In this document: piece after piece, positions 1 through 7,673 of the stretch
Layout: every line of letters starts with the position of its first letter
How positions within the stretch are numbered: position 1 is the stretch's first letter
From: Streptococcus sp. bf_0095
GTDB lineage: Bacteria; Bacillota; Bacilli; Lactobacillales; Streptococcaceae
Length of the DNA: 64,000 bases
Direction of reading: 5' to 3'
Assembly (NCBI RefSeq): GCF_004166885.1
Contig: NZ_RCYU01000001.1
Span: 806,001-870,000 of the forward strand
The notes under the pieces: model-generated
Database searches by the model: none
Seen by the model: only the letters and a program-made list of their open reading frames with translations
Told to the model about the DNA's origin: nothing
Translations under genes and position numbers: made by a program

Positions 1-80
1 GAATCTTCCTTTACCATTTGTCTCTCCAAGAATGGCATTCTTTCCTCTCTGTCTCTTTCATCGACTAATTCTATGTTCAT
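1..80 (-). CDS. Hypothetical protein, N-terminal part only
   Basis: An open frame begins with ATG at 80 and runs off the left edge without a stop. The visible 26 residues are strongly charged (MNIELVDERDREER at the start). It begins 16 nt after the stop of the gene at 97-537 and on the same strand, as expected for the next member of the small-gene archipelago. No convincing ribosome binding site is visible, so the start is uncertain. Too little is present to assign a family. Confidence 0.4.
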   Translation of the reverse strand, partial: MNIELVDERDREERMPFLERQMVKED

Positions 81-96
81 TTTCAATTTATAGAAT

Positions 97-537
97 TTAC
101 CGGTTCTTAGCCTTATTCTCCAAGACTCTCACTTCTACTTTATCCTCCGCTAAATGGAGATCCAATACTTTTTCCTGGTCTTTAAAGAATAGCGTCAAGT
201 CTCTGGTAGAAATTTCACTAAAATAAGAGGGCAAAAATTCATCCAGAGACTCCATTTGAAACAAGACATAAATCGGTGAAAATTCCCAAAAAACTAGGAT
301 AAACTGCCTGCTATTGCCAACTAGACTTTGAATTAACCTACTTAAATCTTGAGTAGTGTGGGCAACAGGAAACTCATAAAGGCAAGGAAGTGGAGAGTCT
401 ATAGGATTCAACTCCCCAGCATACCAAGCAATTTCTTTAGGTTTATCGGTCAGAAAATGGACATCCTTTATCCCCTTCAAACTCTTGATTCGTCTTTTCA
501 CTTTTAACAAGGATAATTTCTTTTTTAAGTCACTCAT
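97..537 (-). CDS. Hypothetical protein, accessory immunity-type archipelago
   Basis: This is a 146-residue soluble protein with no signal peptide or membrane segment. Its N-terminus is lysine-rich (KKKLSLLKVKRRIKS) and the rest is a mixed alpha/beta sequence rich in aromatic residues. GGAG lies 8 nt before the ATG, supporting this start. It follows the 237-residue gene at 551-1264 by 13 nt, so the two are probably co-transcribed. I do not recognise the family. Its size, soluble nature and position suggest an orphan immunity protein, which is inference. Confidence 0.6.
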   Translation of the reverse strand: MSDLKKKLSLLKVKRRIKSLKGIKDVHFLTDKPKEIAWYAGELNPIDSPLPCLYEFPVAHTTQDLSRLIQSLVGNSRQFILVFWEFSPIYVLFQMESLDEFLPSYFSEISTRDLTLFFKDQEKVLDLHLAEDKVEVRVLENKAKNR

Positions 538-550
538 TGTTTGTGCTCCA

Positions 551-1264
551 TCATTCTGAAACAGAAATTTTGCTCACAACCTCATTCTCTTTATCCAGCA
601 GATACAGGAAGTTACTTTTTGCTTCCAGTTTACCAAGCTTAGCCCCATAATCCATCTCATGAGCAGCGCAGGATTGAATCAACTGACGGATTCTCTTATC
701 CTTTTGCTCTATCTTCCAAAACAAATCCACCTTATCCAGCTGATGCTCCACTTGAATGGAAAAGATCGTGGATTGGATCTTCTTCCTTTTCCACTCCCAG
801 CTATTTTCATAATCGTTTTTCTCTATTTCATTGACTACATCATCTATCAAGGAGTATGGAATAGAGAGCTCCTGAAACACGCGCTTTACCCCTTTTAACA
901 AGGCCTCTAAGAGCAGCTTTTTCTGTTCCAATGGACTCGAGCTTTCATAGCTAGAAAAATCAAATAAGACCTGAACAGTATAGACGCCAAGTAGGTTCAT
1001 GATAGCTGGATTGCTAATCGTATCTACACATTCTACGATGATTTTCCAACAATCCTGGGTTATAACTGGTTTGAAAAGCCGTTCTACCATAGAGGTCATA
1101 CATTTGGATTCATATACGAACGCTCTTCGAAGGTCTTTCCAATTCTGTCGATAGTCCTTAATTCTAGCTTCCTCGTAAGTTAGCCCAGCTGAGTCCATCA
1201 GCTCCTCAATCCTCTGTTGATTTTCCACATAGGGCTTATCTAATTCAAAATACTGTAACTTCAT
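551..1264 (-). CDS. Hypothetical protein, mostly helical
   Basis: This encodes 237 residues, predominantly helical and charged, without membrane segments. The middle (about 85-145) carries hydrophobic helices (IMNLLGVYTVQVLF) and the C-terminal third is rich in K, E and R. The family is not recognised. The ATG at 1264 has no good Shine-Dalgarno sequence. A small open frame ending at 1245 overlaps the start, so initiation may be coupled or the gene may have lost its original 5' end. It is followed after 13 nt by the gene at 97-537. Confidence 0.55.
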   Translation of the reverse strand: MKLQYFELDKPYVENQQRIEELMDSAGLTYEEARIKDYRQNWKDLRRAFVYESKCMTSMVERLFKPVITQDCWKIIVECVDTISNPAIMNLLGVYTVQVLFDFSSYESSSPLEQKKLLLEALLKGVKRVFQELSIPYSLIDDVVNEIEKNDYENSWEWKRKKIQSTIFSIQVEHQLDKVDLFWKIEQKDKRIRQLIQSCAAHEMDYGAKLGKLEAKSNFLYLLDKENEVVSKISVSE

Positions 1265-1428
1265 ATTCGTGGTCTCGTAGTTTTTTTCTTGTAGAAAGGT
1301 CTAGCCTTAGGTCAAGGTCTAATATTTGTGCTCTTCCTTCACTTTTTCCCATAGTCGTGGTGTCCCTCCTAGCAATGGAGGATTGTTTGATCATCCAGAA
1401 TCTCCGCAAATAAGCTAAGAATACATCT

Positions 1429-1818
1429 TTAAGTATCAATCTTCACAGGACCAATCTCAGCAATTCTAACTAGGTCAGAAGAACCCGATAACATCACATC
1501 ATTTTGGTTTATAAAATTGAATTCAACCTTATTCTCTAAAAAGAGCAGTTCCAGTTGTCCCTTAACCTTATGAATCCCCTTAGAATAAAAATGGATTTCA
1601 TCTAAATAAAAAAACTCTAAATTAATTTTTATGGCATTAAATGCACTTTTCTGCCACTTTTCAGGGAAGTCAGTTGGTAAATCATATACATAAAGGACAA
1701 GATCTAATTTGTAATCGTAACATAATACAGTATCAAGAAATACATTATTCAAGTCCAAATCACCATCAAACAAATGAATAATCTTTTCCTTCCCCACTAC
1801 TTTTTCAAACCATTTCAC
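1429..1818 (-). CDS. Imm50-like immunity protein
   Basis: The start is a GTG (GTG AAA TGG) at 1818, with GGAG placed 8 nt upstream. The protein has 129 residues with alternating beta strands. The middle reads DLPTDFPEKW followed by NAIKINLEFFYLDEI, a pattern I associate with the Imm50 family of polymorphic-toxin immunity proteins (a P-x-x-W segment followed by paired strands). The family call is from memory of the pattern, not a search. It lies alone between two short gaps in a run of small same-strand genes. Confidence 0.5.
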   Translation of the reverse strand: MKWFEKVVGKEKIIHLFDGDLDLNNVFLDTVLCYDYKLDLVLYVYDLPTDFPEKWQKSAFNAIKINLEFFYLDEIHFYSKGIHKVKGQLELLFLENKVEFNFINQNDVMLSGSSDLVRIAEIGPVKIDT

Positions 1819-1915
1819 AGTATGAACTCCTTTTTAAAAATGAATATAAGTCTTCTTTTTAAGATTCATTGTTTCCCTCTTTAAGGAAGTGACAGTTTCT
1901 CTCTTTAAGTAGATT

Positions 1916-2542
1916 TTAGAATAGACTAACTCTTCTGCCGTCCTTTCCTTTTGTAACGTCATTGATTAAGTCCTTGACGATAGATATATCGAACTGACGA
2001 GAAAAGTCAACAATTTTCTGACGATTCTGTTCTGGATAAAGATATGATGCAGCCAAAATAAATAAAAATGGATTTGTGACTTGACCAATATGCTCAAGGT
2101 ATTTAGGCTGAGTCACATGAGACATAATTTTGTTAAAATCGTCATCTTTCAGAACAATCTTTCTCTGATATATCGCTGCACAAGCTCCTGCAGCTTGAGA
2201 TGAGTTATTCGATTCCAAAGACTCATAGACAAAAGATAAGTTCTCTGTTTCTAAATTTTCTAGATAAGCAATCGCTACTGCTAGAGAGCGATAGGTTACA
2301 GGGGTTGGAATGTCTCTCAGCAGTAATGACTTCAGATAGGGGACTTCTTCTGTGCAATCCGTTGCAGCCATGGCGTAGAGCAAGTACATTTGTGATTCCC
2401 ACGATCTAGTCTTTTCCATCTCCCCTTCCAAGGCCTGATGCAAGAATGGTCCATATCCTTTTAGTCTGCCCTTTAAAATTTTTTTCGCTGCCTTTTTTAC
2501 CAAGGGCGTTCGTCCTGAAGTCAACTCATCTACATAGTCCAT
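1916..2542 (-). CDS. HEAT-like repeat protein, immunity-type
   Basis: This 208-residue all-helical protein appears built from short paired helices, for example LYAMAATDCTEEVPYLKSLL and similar units, resembling HEAT/armadillo repeats. No membrane or signal segment is seen. AAAGGAG lies 6 nt upstream of the ATG, inside the 3' end of the preceding gene (stop at 2544, 1 nt gap), so the two are tightly coupled. Helical-repeat proteins of this size are common among orphan immunity genes; the function here is inferred only from context. Confidence 0.55.
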   Translation of the reverse strand: MDYVDELTSGRTPLVKKAAKKILKGRLKGYGPFLHQALEGEMEKTRSWESQMYLLYAMAATDCTEEVPYLKSLLLRDIPTPVTYRSLAVAIAYLENLETENLSFVYESLESNNSSQAAGACAAIYQRKIVLKDDDFNKIMSHVTQPKYLEHIGQVTNPFLFILAASYLYPEQNRQKIVDFSRQFDISIVKDLINDVTKGKDGRRVSLF

Positions 2543-2543
2543 C

Positions 2544-3071
2544 TCAAACTCCTTTATTTCCTCTGCTTGCCAGTTCTTCTTCCAAGATTCTGTTATAAAC
2601 TATACTTCCGACACAGGCTTCCCAGTCCAGCTCCTCAACTTCTTCCCTAGAAAAAATCTTAGGTTCCCGCCTACCATCTAGCCAGACCTTCCCAAAGTGA
2701 AGACCATTTGGGTCTCCCCACTTAAAGGCTAAATCTTTAAAAGGGCTTGGATCAAAATCCGCTTGGTGACCAATTATCTGCCAAGACCATACTGGACTTC
2801 GATCAAACAAGGTGTAGGAATCTGCAATGATGGGCTTACCCATAAATTGAGCACGAATTAGCTCCTCAACTGTTATAGTAGGCCTTGCTTGAAAGATATC
2901 GAAAAATTGAATGACATGACCAACGTTCACTTTTCCAAGGATTTGACCAAATACAAACATTTCCTCCGAAAATTGATAGCAAAAAATATCACCAATTTTA
3001 ATAAATCGAAGTTTTGTTCGTGGCTTTTCATTCCACTCTCGAATCTTTATCTGGGGCAATCTTTTCTCCAT
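2544..3071 (-). CDS. Imm26-family-like immunity protein
   Basis: This encodes 175 residues. Residues 24-50 carry the hallmark of Imm26-type proteins: a K(x)GD-I-F-x-Y segment followed by a strand (IKIGDIFCYQFSEEMFVFGQ), then a V-x-x-F-D segment (VIQFFDIF). Later regions contain tryptophan-rich strands (SPVWSWQIIGHQ). Proteins of this family are predicted to neutralise nuclease-type toxins. AGGA lies 8 nt before the ATG. It is 9 nt downstream of the SUKH-like gene and 1 nt upstream of the HEAT-like gene, so it forms part of a compact operon. Confidence 0.6.
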   Translation of the reverse strand: MEKRLPQIKIREWNEKPRTKLRFIKIGDIFCYQFSEEMFVFGQILGKVNVGHVIQFFDIFQARPTITVEELIRAQFMGKPIIADSYTLFDRSPVWSWQIIGHQADFDPSPFKDLAFKWGDPNGLHFGKVWLDGRREPKIFSREEVEELDWEACVGSIVYNRILEEELASRGNKGV

Positions 3072-3080
3072 AATTAATTC

Positions 3081-3641
3081 CTACTGCTCTTTATTTAAGA
3101 TATGAAAGAGATCATCTCTTAGAACGATTCCATCATCTTCTATCAAATAGGCCATGTGCTCCCAGAAGGGCAATTCTTGTTCAAGGGACTTTTCCAAGGC
3201 AAGTACTTGAGCCTTCAAGTTTGCTGCAATCTCTTCGACTTCATCTTGCTCAATCTCATAAAACTTTACTTTCAAAAGAAAGATACTTGATAGAAAGAGC
3301 GAATAAGAGGAAACAAAAGTATGTAAGGAAGAATTGACATAAACCCTCGCTTCTTGAAAAACTTCCCCTCCTTCTTGATTGCAAAGTAAAAAGATTTGCT
3401 CCTCTCCTCCAATCACAAAAAATCCTAAAAAACACTGGCCAAAAAGCCTATAACTCTCTTGATTTTTCCTTAGTTCGACTAGTTCGTCACCTGATTTAAC
3501 AAAAGAAAATCCCATTTTAGAATAATCCTCTAAATATGCCAAAAGGTTGAAACGGACCTCATCCAGACGAAATGGTTTCTCTTCTGTAGATACCAGACAA
3601 AAGCCGTGCTCCTTCACTAATTCATCAATAGTAACTGTCAT
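3081..3641 (-). CDS. SUKH-4-like immunity protein
   Basis: This 186-residue protein ends in a long helical region. The middle reads VYVNSSLHTFVSSYSLFLSS, resembling the N-S-S-L-x-x-F-x-x-S helix of SUKH-family (SUKH-4-type) immunity proteins, preceded by strands ending GGEEQIFLLCNQEGGEV. SUKH proteins bind and neutralise diverse nuclease and deaminase toxins. The start overlaps the stop of the upstream gene by 4 nt (ATGA), indicating translational coupling. The family call is by pattern memory and is moderate. Confidence 0.55.
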   Translation of the reverse strand: MTVTIDELVKEHGFCLVSTEEKPFRLDEVRFNLLAYLEDYSKMGFSFVKSGDELVELRKNQESYRLFGQCFLGFFVIGGEEQIFLLCNQEGGEVFQEARVYVNSSLHTFVSSYSLFLSSIFLLKVKFYEIEQDEVEEIAANLKAQVLALEKSLEQELPFWEHMAYLIEDDGIVLRDDLFHILNKEQ

Positions 3642-4045
3642 TTTTCTATCCGATCTCCTAGGTTCTTTTCACCCAATTTTTTTATCTTCCAAAGCTTAAT
3701 AGCCGCATCTTTTCGGAGTCCTATAAAGAGGCTTGCTAAGGTTACTGCTTCCTCTTTTTTATAGACCTGAGAGCTGATACTGGCCCATCCATCTTGCAGG
3801 CATTCAATTTTTAAATAGAAATCTCGTTCTTGTCCAAGCTTCCCTGTTACGTCATCTATTTCATAAGAAGCAGATAGCAAAGAAACTGAGACAAAGTCTC
3901 CCGGTCTTCGATACATCCGCATAACGGATTCTTTCTGATTGATAGAGTGGATATCCTCTTTTGTTTCAGCCCTATCACTGTCCGATAGGATCACCCAATC
4001 CCCATCATCCTCTGATGAACAAAAACGCCATTCTTTCTCAACCAT
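3638..4045 (-). CDS. Hypothetical protein with shared MVEK start cassette
   Basis: The longest frame begins at 4057 (MEQDMVEK), but a GGAG lies 6 nt before the second ATG at 4045, so translation most likely starts MVEKEWRF. The protein has about 135 residues and is soluble, with strands around residues 50-100 and a C-terminal basic helix (KLWKIKKLGEK). The family is unrecognised. The first bases, including the ribosome site, are identical to those of the unrelated pentapeptide-repeat gene at 5990-6805. Its stop overlaps the start of the SUKH-like gene. Confidence 0.6.
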   Translation of the reverse strand: MVEKEWRFCSSEDDGDWVILSDSDRAETKEDIHSINQKESVMRMYRRPGDFVSVSLLSASYEIDDVTGKLGQERDFYLKIECLQDGWASISSQVYKKEEAVTLASLFIGLRKDAAIKLWKIKKLGEKNLGDRIEK

Positions 4046-4060
4046 ATCCTGCTCCATCTT
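4033..4060 (-). repeat. 28-bp start cassette, copy 1
   Basis: These 28 bases are identical to 6793-6820. They cover the ribosome binding site, the start codon and the first few codons (MVEK) of two otherwise unrelated genes. Upstream of the cassette the two loci are no longer alike, and downstream they diverge after the fourth codon. Confidence 0.85.
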
Positions 4061-4088
4061 CTAGTGCTTCTCTTGTTATCGACTACAC

Positions 4089-4367
4089 TTAGTAGTACGC
4101 GACTTCCCCTAAACCATATTCTAAAATTTCAAGACTATTGAGGGAGAATTTAAGTCCTCTACCATGCTCCGAATCCTCTCTCAATCCAAATTCCAATCCG
4201 AAAATTTGGTCTCCATCTCTTTGTTCAGACAAGATAAAAATGGAAAGGAGTCTAGCGTGTAATAGACCTGGAAATTCCTCCTGAATTTTTGCCAAAGTTG
4301 TGGAATACCATACTGATGATTGATCCAGTAGATGATCGAGAATATCATAAAATAGAAAAAACTGTTC
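4089..4367 (-). pseudogene. C-terminal remnant of an immunity-type gene
   Basis: A stop-free frame follows the TAA at 4368-4370 and contains about 92 codons, but no ATG; the only possible start is a TTG at 4295 without a proper ribosome site. The sequence is protein-like, with FPGLLHARLLSIFIL, then GDQIFGLEFGLRED and a C-terminus LEILEYGLGEVAYY. It looks like the C-terminal half of a folded domain whose 5' end was lost. A 78-codon frame in another phase overlaps it. Similar gene tails lie at 5113-5205 and 5858-5932. Confidence 0.5.
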
Positions 4368-4379
4368 TTATTGAATTCC

Positions 4380-5090
4380 TCATGTAGCATAATATTCAAA
4401 CTCCTCAAACAACTCAAGCATATTTATTTTCTCTATTGTTCGATACTTCTTCGGAATTTTTTTACAGTTTGTCTCAAACCATTCAAAATAAGCATTTTTC
4501 CATCTAGTAAACTGTTCCATTGCAACACGGCCTTTAGCCTTTTCTGGCACTTCCATTGCCCAAGACACATAGAGATCAAGATAAGCTGGTATTGTCATTC
4601 TATCTGGTTGCCAATCACTCAATCCTGCCTCATCTTCAAAAGCGATTTCAATGTATTCTAGCAAAGCTTCAAAATATACATCGATTGCTAGTGCAATATA
4701 GATTTTTCTTTCTGGGAAATCTAAATAAGCTAGCTGTTTAAAACCTATCTCATAACCCTTCGGAGTATTTCTAAAAAAGAAATACTTCAAAATAACATCT
4801 AAAGTTTTTGCAAGTGTTTCTGACTGAATAGTATGACCATCAACATAGTTTCTTAATAGTTCTTGCCACTCATCATTCATTTCTTGCGTAAATTTATGTT
4901 GCTCTGTGGGGAAACGTGCTAAATCAATAGCCAGAATAAACATATGTCCCAACATCTCTTCCTCTAGCAGATTTGTTAGAGCCAATTCTTCCATTTGTTT
5001 ACTTATGGTTTTCAATGCTCTTGAGTAAATACAATTATGAGCAAACGTTGCACTATCATTATCAAAAGGGGATATTCCGTATTTTGCCAT
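4380..5090 (-). CDS. Hypothetical protein, possibly DUF4259-like N-terminus
   Basis: This encodes 236 residues. The N-terminus MAKYGISPFDNDSATF recalls DUF4259-type proteins (G-x-x-x-F-D-N-D-x-A). The body is helical and acidic, with several W and Y residues (SDWQPDRM, YVSWAMEVPEKAKG). No membrane segment is visible. AAGGAAA precedes the ATG by 6 nt. It is the largest intact gene in this half of the archipelago after the pentapeptide protein, and its product could be an immunity protein. Function unknown. Confidence 0.55.
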   Translation of the reverse strand: MAKYGISPFDNDSATFAHNCIYSRALKTISKQMEELALTNLLEEEMLGHMFILAIDLARFPTEQHKFTQEMNDEWQELLRNYVDGHTIQSETLAKTLDVILKYFFFRNTPKGYEIGFKQLAYLDFPERKIYIALAIDVYFEALLEYIEIAFEDEAGLSDWQPDRMTIPAYLDLYVSWAMEVPEKAKGRVAMEQFTRWKNAYFEWFETNCKKIPKKYRTIEKINMLELFEEFEYYAT

Positions 5091-5112
5091 TTTTATTTTC
5101 CTTGAATTTCAG

Positions 5113-5205
5113 CTAAGACTTCTCAATAATCTTAATACCTCTATACTGCTTTTCTATTGAATTGATTTCCACAATCAGATTATCATTACAATAGAAATCA
5201 ATCAT
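5113..5205 (-). pseudogene. 30-codon remnant or coupled micro-ORF
   Basis: Thirty codons (MIDFYCNDNL at the start, KIIEKS at the end) begin at an ATG that overlaps the stop of the gene at 5198-5692 by 8 nt. The composition resembles a protein C-terminus: alternating strand residues followed by a basic helix. It could be the frameshifted tail of the preceding gene, a leftover from a replaced gene, or a translationally coupled peptide. The reading frame is clear; its status is inference. Confidence 0.35.
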
Positions 5206-5692
5206 CCAAACGTGTATTTACATTTGCCTCTATCCAATCTAATACTCTAGGATCGGACTCTTTATATTTTTTTCCATAGATAAGAGCAAAAACTTCTAGC
5301 GAATCATAAACTGGCTGTAGAGGATATTCCTCCTTATACTTCTTGCTTGGCATTTGTCTGCAATTCTCATCTCGATACATTAGGTTATAGTTTCCAACAT
5401 TTCGAAGTAGTAACTGATCCTCTTCCTCAAGGATAGGCCTATAACCTAATTTTTCCCATAATCCCCATTTCATAAAATAAGTACTTGAATAAATCGCTTT
5501 TTTTGTGTCAAATTCAATACTATCTATATCTATATCTTCAAGATTTATTGCTTCCTTTGATAACACATAAGCGCACAATCCTTTAGTTTCGTAACTTAAA
5601 TAGATTAAATGACAAGCAAAACATGGATCCGATTGATAAGGAGGTGTTAATAGGAAAACCTCTCCTTCAGTTAATTTGATTCTTTCTTTCAT
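5198..5692 (-). CDS. Imm26-like immunity protein, second type
   Basis: ATG at 5692 is preferred over an in-frame TTG just before it, because GAGG sits 8 nt upstream. The protein has about 164 residues. Its N-terminus KLTEGEVFLLTPPYQSDP followed by a C-rich strand resembles the opening of Imm26-like proteins (K-x-G-D/E-V-F). The centre is acidic (EDIDIDSIEF) and the C-terminus is a helical tail with DWIEANVNTRLDD. Family assignment is tentative. The region upstream (5693-5989) holds no intact gene. Confidence 0.5.
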   Translation of the reverse strand: MKERIKLTEGEVFLLTPPYQSDPCFACHLIYLSYETKGLCAYVLSKEAINLEDIDIDSIEFDTKKAIYSSTYFMKWGLWEKLGYRPILEEEDQLLLRNVGNYNLMYRDENCRQMPSKKYKEEYPLQPVYDSLEVFALIYGKKYKESDPRVLDWIEANVNTRLDD

Positions 5693-5857
5693 CAAAGGTT
5701 CCTCTCTCAGATTTTCTCAGTACTAGTTTCCATATCCATTCTTCTTGTATAAAACTAGACTTTTTCTTTCTCAATCGCCTAGCTTTAGACTAGGGGAAAT
5801 CATGTCATTCTTTCAGCATGTATTATCTCTTAATGAACGAGCTAACTAAATCTATTT

Positions 5858-5932
5858 TCACTTCAGATAAGAAATAAGCTGGGCTATTCCACTATCATCA
5901 CATGTTTCGACAATCAGACTTTTCAATTCCAT
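5858..5932 (-). pseudogene. 24-codon gene tail in a decayed gap
   Basis: Within the 297-bp gap 5693-5989 one short frame reads MELKSLIVETCDDSGIAQL and ends SYLK before TGA. A stop lies two codons upstream of its first ATG and there is no ribosome site. It looks like the C-terminal helix pair of a lost gene. I see no promoter, repeat or terminator elsewhere in this gap. Confidence 0.35.
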
Positions 5933-5989
5933 AAATTCTCAGTCATATAAAAGAGGATTACCATTATCCACTTTGGTACCAAAGCCTTC

Positions 5990-6805
5990 CTAGTGGTTAT
6001 CCCATTCAAGACCCAAGCACCTAGACACATCCTCAAAATAATCATCCCAGGCCCATTTGTAATCTTTGCGACTCATCAAGTAATCCACATACTTTTCATT
6101 CATCCAACTCTCTGTATGGATAGAAAGGGCTCGCCTTTTTCTATCATCTTGGATTGTTGCTATTTTTTCCTGAACCTTCTTTGATCGTTCACTCAGGTTT
6201 TTTATATAGAGAATATCTGGATCCGAAGGACGAATGGTCTCCGTCAAATCACACCTTGTAAACTCAACAAAACTGAGCTGAGCCTCTGATAGATCTGCAT
6301 ACAACTTTTCTACTTTCTTTGTTTTCGACCCAAAGGTACATTCAGACAGTTTTCCAACAATTTTATTCTGCTGAAATTCTGGTAGGGGAAAGAAAATATC
6401 GTGCATCCTACACTTTTTAAAGAGACAATCTCTCATCTCGCTGACATTCACCAAAAGAGGACGCTTCATCTGACAAGAAAGGAAGGTAGACGATAGAATG
6501 TGACTGTCATAAAATAAAGTTCCATTTAAATTGCAGCTTTTGAAAGTACAGTTTCGAATAACTGTATGATTTTTAAAGCCGATATCCCTCAAATCACAGT
6601 TTTCAAAAACGACATTCTCAAAGATACAATTTTCAAATATGACTCGTGAACTTTCTAGTATTCCGATACTTGTATCCTTAAAGTGCTGATTACGAATAAA
6701 ACGAGTTCTGCTTGCTTCCTTTATTAGATTTTCAATCGATAGCTTCTCACTGCTGTTTAGGATGATCTGGCCATCCCTTATGATAATCCCATCTTTCTCA
6801 ACCAT
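5990..6805 (-). CDS. Pentapeptide-repeat protein
   Basis: The start is taken at the second ATG (6805, MVEKDG), with GGAG 6 nt upstream, rather than at 6817. Residues about 50-125 form a pentapeptide-repeat right-handed beta-helix, with phenylalanine recurring every five residues (VIFENCIFENVVFENCDLRD). A second short block of repeats is near residues 160-200 (ADLSEAQLSFVEFTRCDL). The C-terminal 70 residues are helical. Such proteins can mimic DNA or act in toxin resistance. In this setting an immunity or protection role is plausible but unproven. Confidence 0.7.
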   Translation of the reverse strand: MVEKDGIIIRDGQIILNSSEKLSIENLIKEASRTRFIRNQHFKDTSIGILESSRVIFENCIFENVVFENCDLRDIGFKNHTVIRNCTFKSCNLNGTLFYDSHILSSTFLSCQMKRPLLVNVSEMRDCLFKKCRMHDIFFPLPEFQQNKIVGKLSECTFGSKTKKVEKLYADLSEAQLSFVEFTRCDLTETIRPSDPDILYIKNLSERSKKVQEKIATIQDDRKRRALSIHTESWMNEKYVDYLMSRKDYKWAWDDYFEDVSRCLGLEWDNH

Positions 6806-6820
6806 ATCCTGCTCCATCTT
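6793..6820 (-). repeat. 28-bp start cassette, copy 2
   Basis: This is identical to 4033-4060. It supplies the ribosome binding site and MVEK codons to the pentapeptide-repeat gene. Confidence 0.85.
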
Positions 6821-6883
6821 TTAAATGTTCTCTTTAATCGGTTGTCTCTTTTATAACTCCTAAAATTTGGAGAGTTTTTTAGG

Positions 6884-7255
6884 TTAATCCAACTCTGCTC
6901 GACTGAACAAGTCTTTCATAGCTTCGATATCATCGCAAAATTCTTTAAATCCTAAAGCGAATTTAGCCAAGGCGTCCACCTTGGAAGAATAGGCACAAAA
7001 CATACTTCCTTCTGGATCAAAGTCGATATCTTTGCTTAATTCAGGCATTTTTTCCTCCCGAAATACCAAAGCTAGGGATGCCCAATCGTAGCCATTCCCT
7101 TCGGACCCTTCGTCTTCTCGAGTATCAAACACTTCCTGTCTGTATTTTCCATCAGGGTAATAAATGAGTGATCCTCGGACCTTTTGAGGATCCTCGTCAA
7201 AGACTAGTAAGGTAAAAGGGGCAATTATTTCATTTATTTTTTCGTAATCCATCAT
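6884..7255 (-). CDS. Imm51-like immunity protein
   Basis: This is a 123-residue acidic protein. The C-terminal half reads IDFDPEGSMFCAYSSKVDAL, followed by a helix ending CDDIEAMKDLFSRAELD. The D-x-E-x-x-M-F-C-A-Y-S block is the pattern I associate with Imm51, a family of polymorphic-toxin immunity proteins. GGAG lies 7 nt before the first of two adjacent ATG codons. It stands 58 nt downstream of the gene at 7314-7655 and 78 nt upstream of the pentapeptide gene. Confidence 0.6.
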   Translation of the reverse strand: MMDYEKINEIIAPFTLLVFDEDPQKVRGSLIYYPDGKYRQEVFDTREDEGSEGNGYDWASLALVFREEKMPELSKDIDFDPEGSMFCAYSSKVDALAKFALGFKEFCDDIEAMKDLFSRAELD

Positions 7256-7313
7256 TTTTTAACTCCTTATGGAACGCGTTTATTGGTAACAGGACTCCAT
7301 AAATCTAGTAGAT

Positions 7314-7655
7314 CTACTCAGCATCAAAAGGCATAAAGCTATCATGCTGCTGATAATAATTTAAAGCCTTGACCAAGTCTTGGGGACTTGCATTTGGTTT
7401 TTCCTCAAGTGCGACTGCAAGAACATCAATCAACTGCTCTCCATAGTAGACTAGTTGCAGATCTTGCTCCGCTACATCCGTCGGGTAAACATCAGAGTCT
7501 TCCACGACATCCGGATAATCGGATACCCAGTAGAGTCTAGCTAGTTCCAGTTCTCCATCATCCTTGCCATAGAGGCAAAAATCATCTGAAGATAATTGGT
7601 CCGCTATGACCTGCTCGATTATCTGCTCTAGTGAAAGTTCTTGGTATTTTCGCAT
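7314..7655 (-). CDS. Hypothetical acidic protein (DUF7716-like?)
   Basis: This encodes 113 residues, very acidic, with a central strand-rich stretch (LYGKDDGELELARLYWVSDY) and a C-terminal helix pair. AAGGAG lies 5 nt before the ATG. It follows the SUKH-like gene by 18 nt and is probably co-transcribed with it. The pattern recalls small immunity-associated proteins of the DUF7716 type, but I cannot confirm this. Confidence 0.5.
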   Translation of the reverse strand: MRKYQELSLEQIIEQVIADQLSSDDFCLYGKDDGELELARLYWVSDYPDVVEDSDVYPTDVAEQDLQLVYYGEQLIDVLAVALEEKPNASPQDLVKALNYYQQHDSFMPFDAE

Positions 7656-7673
7656 CCCTTCTCCTTTTTAATC

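Noticed and set aside
32..226. Plus-strand frame at the left edge
   Set aside because: It lies opposite the minus-strand gene 97-537, has no ribosome site and reads as a hydrophobic shadow.
1245..1439. 64-codon minus-strand frame between the Imm50-like gene and the 237-aa gene
   Set aside because: It has a plausible ribosome site before an internal ATG but low-complexity sequence (DLDLRLDL) and overlaps the next gene start; possibly a remnant, not supportable as a gene.
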